Origin: Schaalia radingae
GTDB lineage: Bacteria > Actinomycetota > Actinomycetes > Actinomycetales > Actinomycetaceae
NCBI RefSeq assembly: GCF_900106055.1
Contig: NZ_LT629792.1
Span: 248,001 to 312,000, forward strand
DNA: 64,000 nt
Reading direction: 5' to 3'
Shown here piece after piece: positions 53,371-62,500 of this stretch. Below the pieces are notes generated by a model that searched no databases, was not told the origin of the DNA, and saw only the letters and a list, made by a program, of their open reading frames with translations. The position numbers and the translations under genes were made by a program. How positions within the stretch are numbered: position 1 is the stretch's first letter; each line of letters starts with the position of its first letter.

Positions 53371-54475
53371 CACGCGAAGCGGTGGCACGCAGGTTCCTTT
53401 CGCCCGATGACACCGCCTCATCCGTTGAACACGGCCCGGGCACGATCGGGACAGCGGCAATGATTCCGCATCGCAACAGCTCATCAGTCAGTGCCTGCCC
53501 CTGTTCAATTCTGCCGGCGCACGCGATGACAGGAACGCTGCCGGCCTCGCGTGCCAGGCGCGCCACCCCGGAGATGGTTTTGCCCATGACACTTTGCCGG
53601 TCGATCGACCCCTCGCCGGTCAGCACAAGGTCAGCCCCGCGCAGCACTTCCGCCAGCCCGACGCCTTCCATCACCAGATCCACCCCTGATTCCAACGAAG
53701 CGCCCAGGAAAGCTGACAGCGCAAACCCCAGCCCACCTGCCGCTCCAGCTCCCGCCTTGTCGGCATGGGCGCTCGCGGCCGGGTCAGCGTGCGCGAAGGT
53801 TGCCAACGCACGATCCAGCACCTTGACGTCGCGAGGTGTCGCACCCTTTTGAGGCCCGTATACAGCGGATGCGCCCCGAGGCCCACACAGCGGATTGTCC
53901 ACATCGCATGCGGCGCGCACGCGCACATCCCTCAGCCTCCCATCCAGGCCAGACACGTCAATACGTCGAACCTTTCCCAGGCACTCCGGCGAACCGTCGA
54001 CGTCACGGCCACCCTCGTCAATGAAGCTCATACCCAAGGCGCGCAGCATTCCCGCTCCGCCATCGTTCGTGCCGGACCCGCCCAGCCCGATGAGGATCTC
54101 CTCAACACCAAGGTCCAGTGCTGCCGAGATCAGCTCACCCACTCCAGCGCTGGTCATGGAACAAATTCGCCGGTCGCAAGCCGCGACCAATCCCAGCCCG
54201 ACAGCCTCGGCAACTTCGATGACCGCGCTGCCACCTGCCGTCCAGAACCCTGCCTCACGAGGGCGGCCGAGCGAGTCGTGAACCTCGACGATGTGGAACT
54301 GCGCCCCCAGGGCATCCGCGATGGCCTGCGCGAAGCCTTCTCCGCCGTCAGCCAGCGGAACCACCTCGCATTGCGCATCGGGTACGACTGCACGAACACC
54401 GTCAGCAAGTGCACGCGCCGCCTGCATCGCTGTCATCGACCCCTTGAAACTGTCAGGAGCGCAGACGATTTTCAT
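53318..54475 (-). CDS. glycerate kinase (GlxK family)
   Basis: A 385-aa kinase phosphorylating D-glycerate. Motifs KIVCAPDSFKGSMTAMQAARA at the start, GLGGSGTNDGGAGMLRALG, a GAAGGLGFALSAF segment and LVLTGEGSIDRQSVMGKTISGVA are intact. ATG 54475 is preceded by AGAGAGGA; the longer frame is not used. Family length is normal, so the C-terminal overlap with the GNAT gene is part of the real protein. It stands divergent from clpC. Confidence 0.93.
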   Translation of the reverse strand: MKIVCAPDSFKGSMTAMQAARALADGVRAVVPDAQCEVVPLADGGEGFAQAIADALGAQFHIVEVHDSLGRPREAGFWTAGGSAVIEVAEAVGLGLVAACDRRICSMTSAGVGELISAALDLGVEEILIGLGGSGTNDGGAGMLRALGMSFIDEGGRDVDGSPECLGKVRRIDVSGLDGRLRDVRVRAACDVDNPLCGPRGASAVYGPQKGATPRDVKVLDRALATFAHADPAASAHADKAGAGAAGGLGFALSAFLGASLESGVDLVMEGVGLAEVLRGADLVLTGEGSIDRQSVMGKTISGVARLAREAGSVPVIACAGRIEQGQALTDELLRCGIIAAVPIVPGPCSTDEAVSSGERNLRATASRVMRIWMARAEKSPWCSR

Positions 54476-54688
54476 GGCAGTCCTCTCTGTCGCGGCGCGG
54501 TTTGCTCTGATTGTAGGCAGCGTGTTGACGTGCTTGTGTGCGCACGCGAGGCAGACAACTGGCAGTGTTTCCGCTCGCCTGTAGTGAACATTCAAGCGAC
54601 CGCGCCAATCAGCCCGTAGGGTGGAACCAGTTGAAAACGCCAGGCACCCGTGTCTGCGCCATCCCATTCGTGAACATCAGGAGGAGCC

Positions 54689-57154
54689 ATGTTCGAACGG
54701 TTCACCGACCGAGCTCGGCGAGTCGTCGTCCTCGCACAGGACGAAGCCAGGAACCTCAACCACAACTACATCGGCACTGAGCACCTGCTGCTGGGCCTCA
54801 TTACCGAGGGCGAGGGAGTCGCAGCAAAAGCCCTCGACATGATGAACATTGAGCGCGACCAGGTGCGTGAAGCGGTCATCGACATTATTGGCGAGGGCGA
54901 AAAGCCTGTCGAAGGTCACATTCCGTTCACGCCGCGTGCCAAGAGAATCTTTGAGCTGTCGCTGCGTGAAGCACTGCAGTTGGGTCACAACTACATTGGC
55001 ACTGAGCACCTGCTGCTCGGTTTGCTCAAAGAGGGCGAGGGCGTTGCAGCTCAGGTGCTGACGAAGCTGGGAGCTGACTTGTCGCAGGTGCGTCAAGCCG
55101 TTATTCAGCTGCTGTCGGGTTACCAGAGCGATGGGGACAACCGCGAGGCGGTGGGCGTATCGGGCAACCCTGTGCGCGACCCCGGTCAGACGAACTCCGC
55201 TATTTTGGAGCAGTTCGGTCGCAACCTGACTCAGGCTGCACGTGAAGGCAAGCTTGATCCGGTGATCGGTCGTAAGACGGAGATGGAACGCGTCATGCAG
55301 GTGCTGTCGCGTCGCACGAAGAACAACCCGGTGCTGATCGGTGAACCCGGTGTCGGTAAGACCGCTGTTGTCGAAGGCCTGGCTCAGGCGATCGTGCATG
55401 GCGACGTGCCGGAGACGATTAAAGACCGCCAGATCTACTCACTGGATATGGGATCCCTGGTCGCCGGGTCGCGCTATCGCGGCGATTTCGAAGAACGCTT
55501 GAAGAAAGTCCTTAAAGAGATCCGCACGCGCGGTGACATTATCTTGTTTATCGATGAGATCCACACACTGGTCGGCGCCGGTGCTGCTGAAGGCTCCATT
55601 GATGCCGCTCAGATGCTCAAGCCAATGCTGGCTCGCGGCGAAATCCAGACCATCGGTGCCACCACGCTTGACGAGTACCGCAAGCACGTGGAAAAGGACG
55701 CTGCGTTGGAGCGTCGTTTCCAGCCGGTGCGTGTCGAGGAACCCTCTGTGGATGAGACAGTTGGGATCTTGAAGGGGCTGCGTGACCGCTACGAGGCGCA
55801 TCACCGCGTCATCATCACCGATGAGGCGATCCGCGCCGCAGCCGAGCTGGCAGACCGCTACATTTCTGACCGTTTCCTGCCTGACAAGGCCATCGACCTG
55901 ATGGATGAAGCCGGTGCCCGCCTTCGCATCGCCCGCATGACGGCACCACCCGAGCTGCGTGAAATCGACGAGAAGATCGCTGATGTGCGCAAGGCCAAAG
56001 AAGCCGCGATCGATGATCAGGACTTTGAGCGTGCCGCCTCCCTGCGTGATGAGGAAAAGAAACTGGGCGAGGAACGTCGCGAGAAGGAAGATGCGTGGAA
56101 GGGTGGCGAACGCGAGGAAATCGCGGAGGTCACTGAAGAGGAAATCGCTGAAGTGCTCGCCATGTCGACCGGCATCCCGGTGGTGAAGCTGACTCAGACC
56201 GAATCTGCCAAGCTGCTGAAGATGGAAGATGAGCTGCATAAGCGCGTCATCGGCCAGGAAGAGGCTGTCAAAGCACTATCGCAATCTATCCGACGCACAC
56301 GTTCCGGCCTGAAAGATCCGAAACGCCCCGGTGGTTCGTTCATTTTTGCCGGCCCGACCGGTGTCGGTAAGACTGAGCTGGCCAAGGCTCTCGCGGAGTT
56401 CCTGTTCGGTGATGAAGATGCGCTGATCCAGATAGATATGAGCGAGTTCTCCGAGAAGCACACGGCATCACGCCTGTTCGGTGCACCTCCCGGGTACGTT
56501 GGATACGACGAGGGTGGCCAGCTCACTGAAAAGGTCCGTCGCCGTCCGTTCTCTGTCGTCCTGTTTGACGAGGTTGAAAAGGCTCACCCCGATATCTTCA
56601 ACTCCTTGCTGCAGATCCTGGAAGAAGGTCATCTGACCGATTCACAGGGACGCAAGGTGGACTTCAAGAACACGGTGATCATCATGACCACCAACCTGGG
56701 CACGCGCGACATCAACAAGGGTGTGCTGACCGGCTTCCAGTCCGCCGACAACCTCACGCACGACTACTCGCGCATGAAGTCGAAGGTGAATGAGGAGCTC
56801 AAGCAGCATTTCCGCCCCGAGTTCCTCAACCGTGTTGACGACGTCATCGTCTTCCCGCCGCTCACGAAGGAGCAGATCACGCAGATCGTTGACCTGATGA
56901 TCGGTCGCCTGGCGGAGCGCATGGAGGACCAGAACATGAAACTGCAGATCACCGATGCTGCGCGTGAACTTCTGGCCGACCGCGGGTACGACCCTGTTCT
57001 GGGTGCCAGGCCGCTGCGCCGCGCCATCCAGCGCGATATTGAGGACGCCTTGTCTGAGCGGATCCTGTTCGGTGAGATCATGCCGGGTCAGGTTGTCACC
57101 GTCGATGTTGCCGGCGAGGGCGACCAGCGTGAATTTACGTTCACGGGGATCTGA
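54689..57154 (+). CDS. clpC: ATP-dependent Clp protease ATP-binding subunit ClpC
   Basis: An 821-aa Hsp100 chaperone that unfolds proteins for ClpP. Two N-terminal repeats (each with [13 protein letters not shown]), AAA-1 (Walker [10 protein letters not shown], Walker [10 protein letters not shown]), a UVR-type middle segment ([20 protein letters not shown]) and AAA-2 ([20 protein letters not shown]) occur in order. The ATG has AGGAGG upstream. No CtsR-type repressor gene is adjacent, as usual in actinobacteria where ClgR controls clpC; no clear ClgR site was found. Nested inverted repeats follow the stop. Confidence 0.98.
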   Translation: MFERFTDRARRVVVLAQDEARNLNHNYIGTEHLLLGLITEGEGVAAKALDMMNIERDQVREAVIDIIGEGEKPVEGHIPFTPRAKRIFELSLREALQLGHNYIGTEHLLLGLLKEGEGVAAQVLTKLGADLSQVRQAVIQLLSGYQSDGDNREAVGVSGNPVRDPGQTNSAILEQFGRNLTQAAREGKLDPVIGRKTEMERVMQVLSRRTKNNPVLIGEPGVGKTAVVEGLAQAIVHGDVPETIKDRQIYSLDMGSLVAGSRYRGDFEERLKKVLKEIRTRGDIILFIDEIHTLVGAGAAEGSIDAAQMLKPMLARGEIQTIGATTLDEYRKHVEKDAALERRFQPVRVEEPSVDETVGILKGLRDRYEAHHRVIITDEAIRAAAELADRYISDRFLPDKAIDLMDEAGARLRIARMTAPPELREIDEKIADVRKAKEAAIDDQDFERAASLRDEEKKLGEERREKEDAWKGGEREEIAEVTEEEIAEVLAMSTGIPVVKLTQTESAKLLKMEDELHKRVIGQEEAVKALSQSIRRTRSGLKDPKRPGGSFIFAGPTGVGKTELAKALAEFLFGDEDALIQIDMSEFSEKHTASRLFGAPPGYVGYDEGGQLTEKVRRRPFSVVLFDEVEKAHPDIFNSLLQILEEGHLTDSQGRKVDFKNTVIIMTTNLGTRDINKGVLTGFQSADNLTHDYSRMKSKVNEELKQHFRPEFLNRVDDVIVFPPLTKEQITQIVDLMIGRLAERMEDQNMKLQITDAARELLADRGYDPVLGARPLRRAIQRDIEDALSERILFGEIMPGQVVTVDVAGEGDQREFTFTGI

Positions 57155-57236
57155 TCGCCTGGTCGCATGGCCTGCGTGTAGCGGCTGACTACCGTGGTTA
57201 GGGGCCAACCGGCCACGGTAGTTCGGCTCCAGGCGA
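57155..57236 (+). terminator. nested inverted repeats after clpC
   Basis: An outer pair TCGCCTGG (57155-57162) / CCAGGCGA (57229-57236) encloses an inner 10-bp stem ACTACCGTGG (57188-57197) / CCACGGTAGT (57213-57222). It begins directly after the clpC stop, so it is a likely terminator. The remaining bases to 57467 hold the promoter of the next gene, including CATAAT at 57431-57436, and nothing else. Confidence 0.7.
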
Positions 57237-57467
57237 CAACTGGTCACGGTCATCCAGGCGGCCACCCTCGACAAATATCTTCAGCTGCGCGGGGACGAAG
57301 CAGCCTGCAGCGTCCGAAGAACTCCTGCCACACGTGACCCCTCCTGCACGCAGTTGAGCCCTTGCACACGAGGGTGATAAATCTCCTTCTCGCACGCCCA
57401 TCTCAGCCAACAGCGCCGACGAGATTTTGCCATAATTGCTGCGATGCCAAAACCTAAGGAGACCCTG

Positions 57468-59183
57468 ATGCCTGCAGCACCTACGCCCGAGTCGCACGCA
57501 CGCGTTGACGCCGACACGACGCTCAGCACAGACCCACTGTGGTGGCGCCAGGCGGTTGTGTACCAGATCTACCCGCGCAGCTTCGCTGACTCGAACGGCG
57601 ACGGGCTCGGCGACATCAAGGGTGTGACCTCACGGGCAGACTACCTGGCTGGCCTCGGTGTGGATGCTGTGTGGCTCAGCCCCTTCTATCCTTCCGAGCT
57701 GGCTGACGGCGGATACGACGTGGCCGACTACCGCAACGTGGATCCACGCCTGGGGACGCTTGACGATTTTGACGAAATGATCGCGGCCCTGCATGGGCGA
57801 GGCATCCGCGTCATCGTTGACATCGTGCCCAACCACACCTCACGCATGCACCCCTGGTTCCAGGAAGCTCTGGCAGCGGGCCGCGGGTCAGCGGCGCGTG
57901 AACGTTACATCTTCCGCGAAGGCACAGGCCCTGACGGCTCGCAGCCCCCGACGGACTGGACCTCCACGTTCGGCGGTGCCGCATGGGAACAGGTTGAAGA
58001 CGGACAGTGGTACTACCACTTCTTTGCCCGCGAGCAGCCGGATCTGAACTGGGATCACCCCGATGTGCGCGAGGACTTCCTGACAACACTGCGCTTCTGG
58101 TCTGACCGCGGTGTCGATGGTTTCCGCATTGATGTCGCCCACGGACTGGCGAAAGACCTCAGCGAACCGCTGCCCAGCCAGGCAGAACTCGACGCTATGC
58201 CGATGGATGGACACCACCGCATCTTTGACCGCGACGAGGTTCAGGACATTTACGCTACCTGGCGTGAGGTCTTCAACTCCTACGATCCGCCGCGCACAGC
58301 GGTTGCCGAGGCGTGGGTGAATCCTGACCGGGTGCCTCGGTACGCAAACCCGAACAGCCTGGGACAGTCCTTCAACTTCGACCTGCTTGAAGCCGACTTC
58401 AACGCCGACCAGTTCCGCACGATTATCACCGACAATTTGGAGCTGGCCAGTTCGTCAGGTTCCTCGAGCACATGGGTGTTGTCGAACCACGATGTTGTCC
58501 GCCATGCCACGCGCTACGGCCTGCCCGATGCAGTGCGCACTCATGGTCCGAGGCCCGACAAGCCGGTGGGGCAGGACTGGCTGCTGACAGGCGGCACCCA
58601 GCCGGAGCTTCACCGTGAACAGGGATTGCGTCGTGCGCGCGCCGCCACCATGCTCATGCTGGCACTGCCCGGATCGTCCTACATCTATCAAGGTGAAGAG
58701 CTCGGCCTGCATGAAGTGGCGGAAATCCCGGCCGACCAGCGCCAGGATCCGACGTTCTTCCGCACCAATCAGAAAGAAATCGGTCGCGACGGCTGCCGCG
58801 TCCCCTTGCCGTGGGTCCATGACGCCGCGAACTTCGGATTTGGAGGACCGGCCCACCTGCCGCAACCCTCATGGTTCGCAGACAGCGCAGTAGACGTGGA
58901 ATCTGCCCGCGAAGACTCGACGCTGTCTCTGTACCGGCGTGCATTGCATCTGCGCCGCACACTGCAGGGCGCCGAAGAAATGGAATGGGTCGACGACAGC
59001 ATCGAGGCACCGTACAGCGACCAGGTGCTGCACCTGCGCCGTCCCGGTGGCTGGGACGTGATCACGAACTTCAGCACCGAGCCGATCCCATTCGACACCA
59101 GCACAGCCATCCTGACCAGTGAGCCTCTGACCGACGGTGTCCTGCCTGGCGAGACAACCATCTGGTGCGCACCGCGCAGCTAA
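57468..59183 (+). CDS. GH13 alpha-glucosidase/oligo-1,6-glucosidase type
   Basis: A 571-aa glycoside hydrolase. It begins WWRQAVVYQIYPRSFADSNGDG and has the four GH13 regions: DIVPNHTS, GFRIDVAHG (nucleophile Asp), AVAEAWVN (acid Glu) and VLSNHDVVRH (transition-state Asp). It should cleave alpha-linked glucosides, maltose or isomaltose type, in the cytoplasm, since no signal peptide is seen. ATG 57468 is preceded by AAGGAGA at ideal spacing; an ATG 24 bp upstream lacks one. No sugar transporter or LacI gene is adjacent. Confidence 0.92.
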   Translation: MPAAPTPESHARVDADTTLSTDPLWWRQAVVYQIYPRSFADSNGDGLGDIKGVTSRADYLAGLGVDAVWLSPFYPSELADGGYDVADYRNVDPRLGTLDDFDEMIAALHGRGIRVIVDIVPNHTSRMHPWFQEALAAGRGSAARERYIFREGTGPDGSQPPTDWTSTFGGAAWEQVEDGQWYYHFFAREQPDLNWDHPDVREDFLTTLRFWSDRGVDGFRIDVAHGLAKDLSEPLPSQAELDAMPMDGHHRIFDRDEVQDIYATWREVFNSYDPPRTAVAEAWVNPDRVPRYANPNSLGQSFNFDLLEADFNADQFRTIITDNLELASSSGSSSTWVLSNHDVVRHATRYGLPDAVRTHGPRPDKPVGQDWLLTGGTQPELHREQGLRRARAATMLMLALPGSSYIYQGEELGLHEVAEIPADQRQDPTFFRTNQKEIGRDGCRVPLPWVHDAANFGFGGPAHLPQPSWFADSAVDVESAREDSTLSLYRRALHLRRTLQGAEEMEWVDDSIEAPYSDQVLHLRRPGGWDVITNFSTEPIPFDTSTAILTSEPLTDGVLPGETTIWCAPRS

Positions 59184-59505
59184 GCTACCGTGAACCCCCT
59201 CGGGTCCGCGCAGAAGCGTCGCATTGTCGGCGCCTCTGCCCGGGTCGTGGGGACTCCATCCCTCGCCCGCGTGGGAACCGACAACTGAGCGCGATACACG
59301 TGAGAAATAGGAACGAATTTTCGCCTGCCTCTGTCTTTATTCGGATTTTCGTGTCAGACTTACTGCGGTTGCAGTTGTTTCTGCGTATGCGACTCCACTT
59401 CTTTGAGAGGACGTGAGCCTGCCCGCCGCCAGGTGGATCATCTGATGCGCAGAGCCGTCACATGCTGATCATTGTTTCAATGAGACCGTGATGAAGGAGG
59501 CGAGA
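59184..59505. other. gene-free stretch before the Ig-like giant gene
   Basis: No gene or strong hairpin was recognised in this 322-bp region, which is AT-richer in its second half (59290-59400), as expected for a promoter region. AAGGAGG at 59494-59500 is the ribosome binding site of the next gene. Confidence 0.45.
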
Positions 59506-62500
59506 GTGAGGACGACGTCTGATTTTCCGCAGAGTCGACCTGAACCCGTTGGGCAATCCGAATCAGGCACCCAACCCGCTACCGGATCCAAGTCAGTGAA
59601 CGGCAACAACGTTTCCCCTTTTCTTTCTGCACCCCCGATGCCTCCCGGCGACGAGTACTCGCCCGCCAATCAGGGCGGTAACACGCTGTCACGCCGGCTT
59701 CACCTGAGTCGACGAGGACGACAACTCAAGAAGCAACTCGCGAAAAATCGACGCAAAATCCCAGCCATTATCGTGTTGGTGTTCTGCCTGATTGTCACCA
59801 CGCTGGCGCTGCTTCATCCGGGCGTGCCAACATCCCAGATCGACGTGAATGACGGTGGCATATGGGTGACAAACTCCTCGCGCCAACTGGTCGGTCACCT
59901 CAACTACCAGGCTCGGCGCCTCGATGCCGCATTGCGCACAGACGCCGCCCAATTCGACATCGGCCAGGCAGCAGATACCGTCACGTTTTCTGATGAGAGC
60001 ACTAACTCGATCGCTCCGATTGACGTGGCCGGCGTGCGCATGGGTGCGACAACGTCGCTGACTGAACGCGCCCAGGCAGTGCAAGGCGGAGAACGGATCG
60101 GTGTGCTGGACGGCGCGGAAGGAAACCTGTGGGTCCTGCCGGCATCCGAGCCCTCGACCGTGCCGATGGGAGACGACAGCGCGATCGAAACAGGCCTTAC
60201 CTCAGGTGTGGTGACAACCAGCGTCAATGGAACCGTCATGGCGGTGTCGGCAGCAACCGGCCAGTTCGTGACAGTCACGCGCCGCGGCTATGTCGATCAG
60301 AAACACAGTGTCGACATCCCTGATATGCGCGCCGACGCATTGCTGCAGATCACGGCGGTCGGTGAACAACCAGTCGCCCTCGACCAGTCAACCAACACGC
60401 TGTTCCTCCCCGATGGGTCCGCACGATCCCTGTCCGATGAAGGCGTCCCAACAGATGCCATCTTGCAAAATCCCGGCCCCGACCATGACGCGGTTGTACT
60501 GGCCAACCCGAATTCCCTGATCAGCGTTCCCCTCAACGGCGATCCCGTGACGATCACCCCCGCGAATGAGCAGAACCGTTCAGGAAAGCCGGCGGCTCCC
60601 ACACGACACGAAGGATGCTCGTACGGCGCGTGGGCAGGCTCGGGCTCTTATGTGCGTCTGTGTGACGACTCTGCCAATGACACGTCGATGGATGTTGACA
60701 CCCTCAAGTCTGCGCGCAACATCTCGTTTAGAACCAACCGTAAGCTCATCGTCCTCAACGAAATTAACGAGGGTGGCATCTGGCTACCCGACATGAACAT
60801 GGCGTTCATGGATGATTGGGATGAGATCGACCAGGAGATCGACAAGGAAAAAGAAGAAGAGGAATCGCCTGAATACACCGACGAAATTATCGACCCTCAG
60901 CGCAAGGACAAGAACACTCCACCTGACGCCGTTGATGATGAGTTCGGTGTCAGGCCAGGCCGAGCCACCACGCTGCCTGTACTGCAAAATGACACGGATA
61001 TCGATGGTGATGTTCTGACAGCCAGACCGATCAGCCAGCCTCAGATCGGAGCGGTGACACCGACGCGTGGCGGCCAGGCGTTGCAGATGACGGACGTGCC
61101 CGATGATGCGTCGGGCAGCACCACTTTTGTGTACGAGGCATACGACGGGCAGGCATCTGACAGTGCGACGGTGACGATCAGTGTGCACCCCTGGGGTCAG
61201 AACGCCGGCCCGGTGCAGATCCGCAAGAACCCGCAGAAACTGGGAGCGGGAGCTGCCATTGAGTACAACGTGCTGCCGGACTGGAACGACCCGGACGGCG
61301 ACCCGATCTTCCTGCAGTCTGCCAGTGCTCCTGACGGTATCCAGGTGCAGTACCGTGAAGAAGGAACCCTGAATATCCGGGATCTGGGCGCAGCGCCCGG
61401 CCAGTACGAGGTGAACGTCGTAGTCTCTGACGGGCGTGCCGAAACGCAAGGTGTCGTACCCATCGTCGTACAGCCACCAGGCAACATTCCACCTGTTGCG
61501 CACGCCGATTTCTATGTGGCGAGAGCCGGAGAAGCCCTCGAAATTGAACCGCTGACCAACGATACGGATCCCAACGGTGACGGCCTGACGCTGGTTGGTG
61601 TGTCTGAAGCTCCAGCCGGAACACAGCTCACGCCCGACCTGGCCCTCGGATCCATCACGTTCAAAGCACAGGCACCGGGTACCTACCAGTTCACCTACAC
61701 CATTTCAGATGGCCCTTCGACCGTGTTGGGCATCATTCGCATTGACGTGGTGGAAGCTGACTCCAATGCAGTCCCCGTTGCTGACGATGACCTGGTTGTC
61801 CTGCCTGCTGGCGGTGAAGCACTTGCCGCACCGTTGAATAATGACTCCGATCCAGCCGGCGGCGTCCTGGTCATTCAGCAGGTGGAGCCGACGGACAAAC
61901 TGGGCCTGCGCGTCACACTGGTCGATCGCCACCTCCTGCGCATCACGGCACCTGGCGGCCTCGATGAAGCCGTCAGCTTCCAGTATTCCGTTTCCAACGG
62001 GTCCCATACTGCCCAAGCGCGGATCACAGTCGTCCCGTCACGAGCGCTCGACGACAAGAAACCACCCGTTTTGCAGCCCGACCATGCCAAAGTGCGTGTC
62101 GGAGACGTTGCTTCGGTCCCCGTGCTGGAAAACGATCGCTCGCCGGCCGGCCTGGCAATGAAAGTCGATCCGAAACTGCAGTTCGAGGAAAACTCGCAGG
62201 TCGGAACCCCCTTTGTAACAGGTAACCTGGTGCGCTTGGAAGCAGGCACAACGCCAGGTGTGATGCATGTGTCGTACACGGTGCACGACATGGTCGGCAA
62301 CATGGCGACATCGACAGTCGTGTTCGAAGTGGTCGCCCTCGAAGGTGCCAACGCGGCACCGCAACCTCGCCCTCTGACAGCGTGGGCCGTGTCAGGGCAG
62401 ACGACTCGAATCCCTGTCCCACTGTCCACGATCGACCCTGACGGCGATTCCGTGACACTGGTGGGTATCGAGCAGGCACCGTCCAAGGGAACGATTGAAT

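Noticed and set aside
53765..54619. 284-aa open frame antisense to glycerate kinase
   Set aside because: Shadow of the kinase codons; the kinase has all family motifs and a good ribosome binding site.
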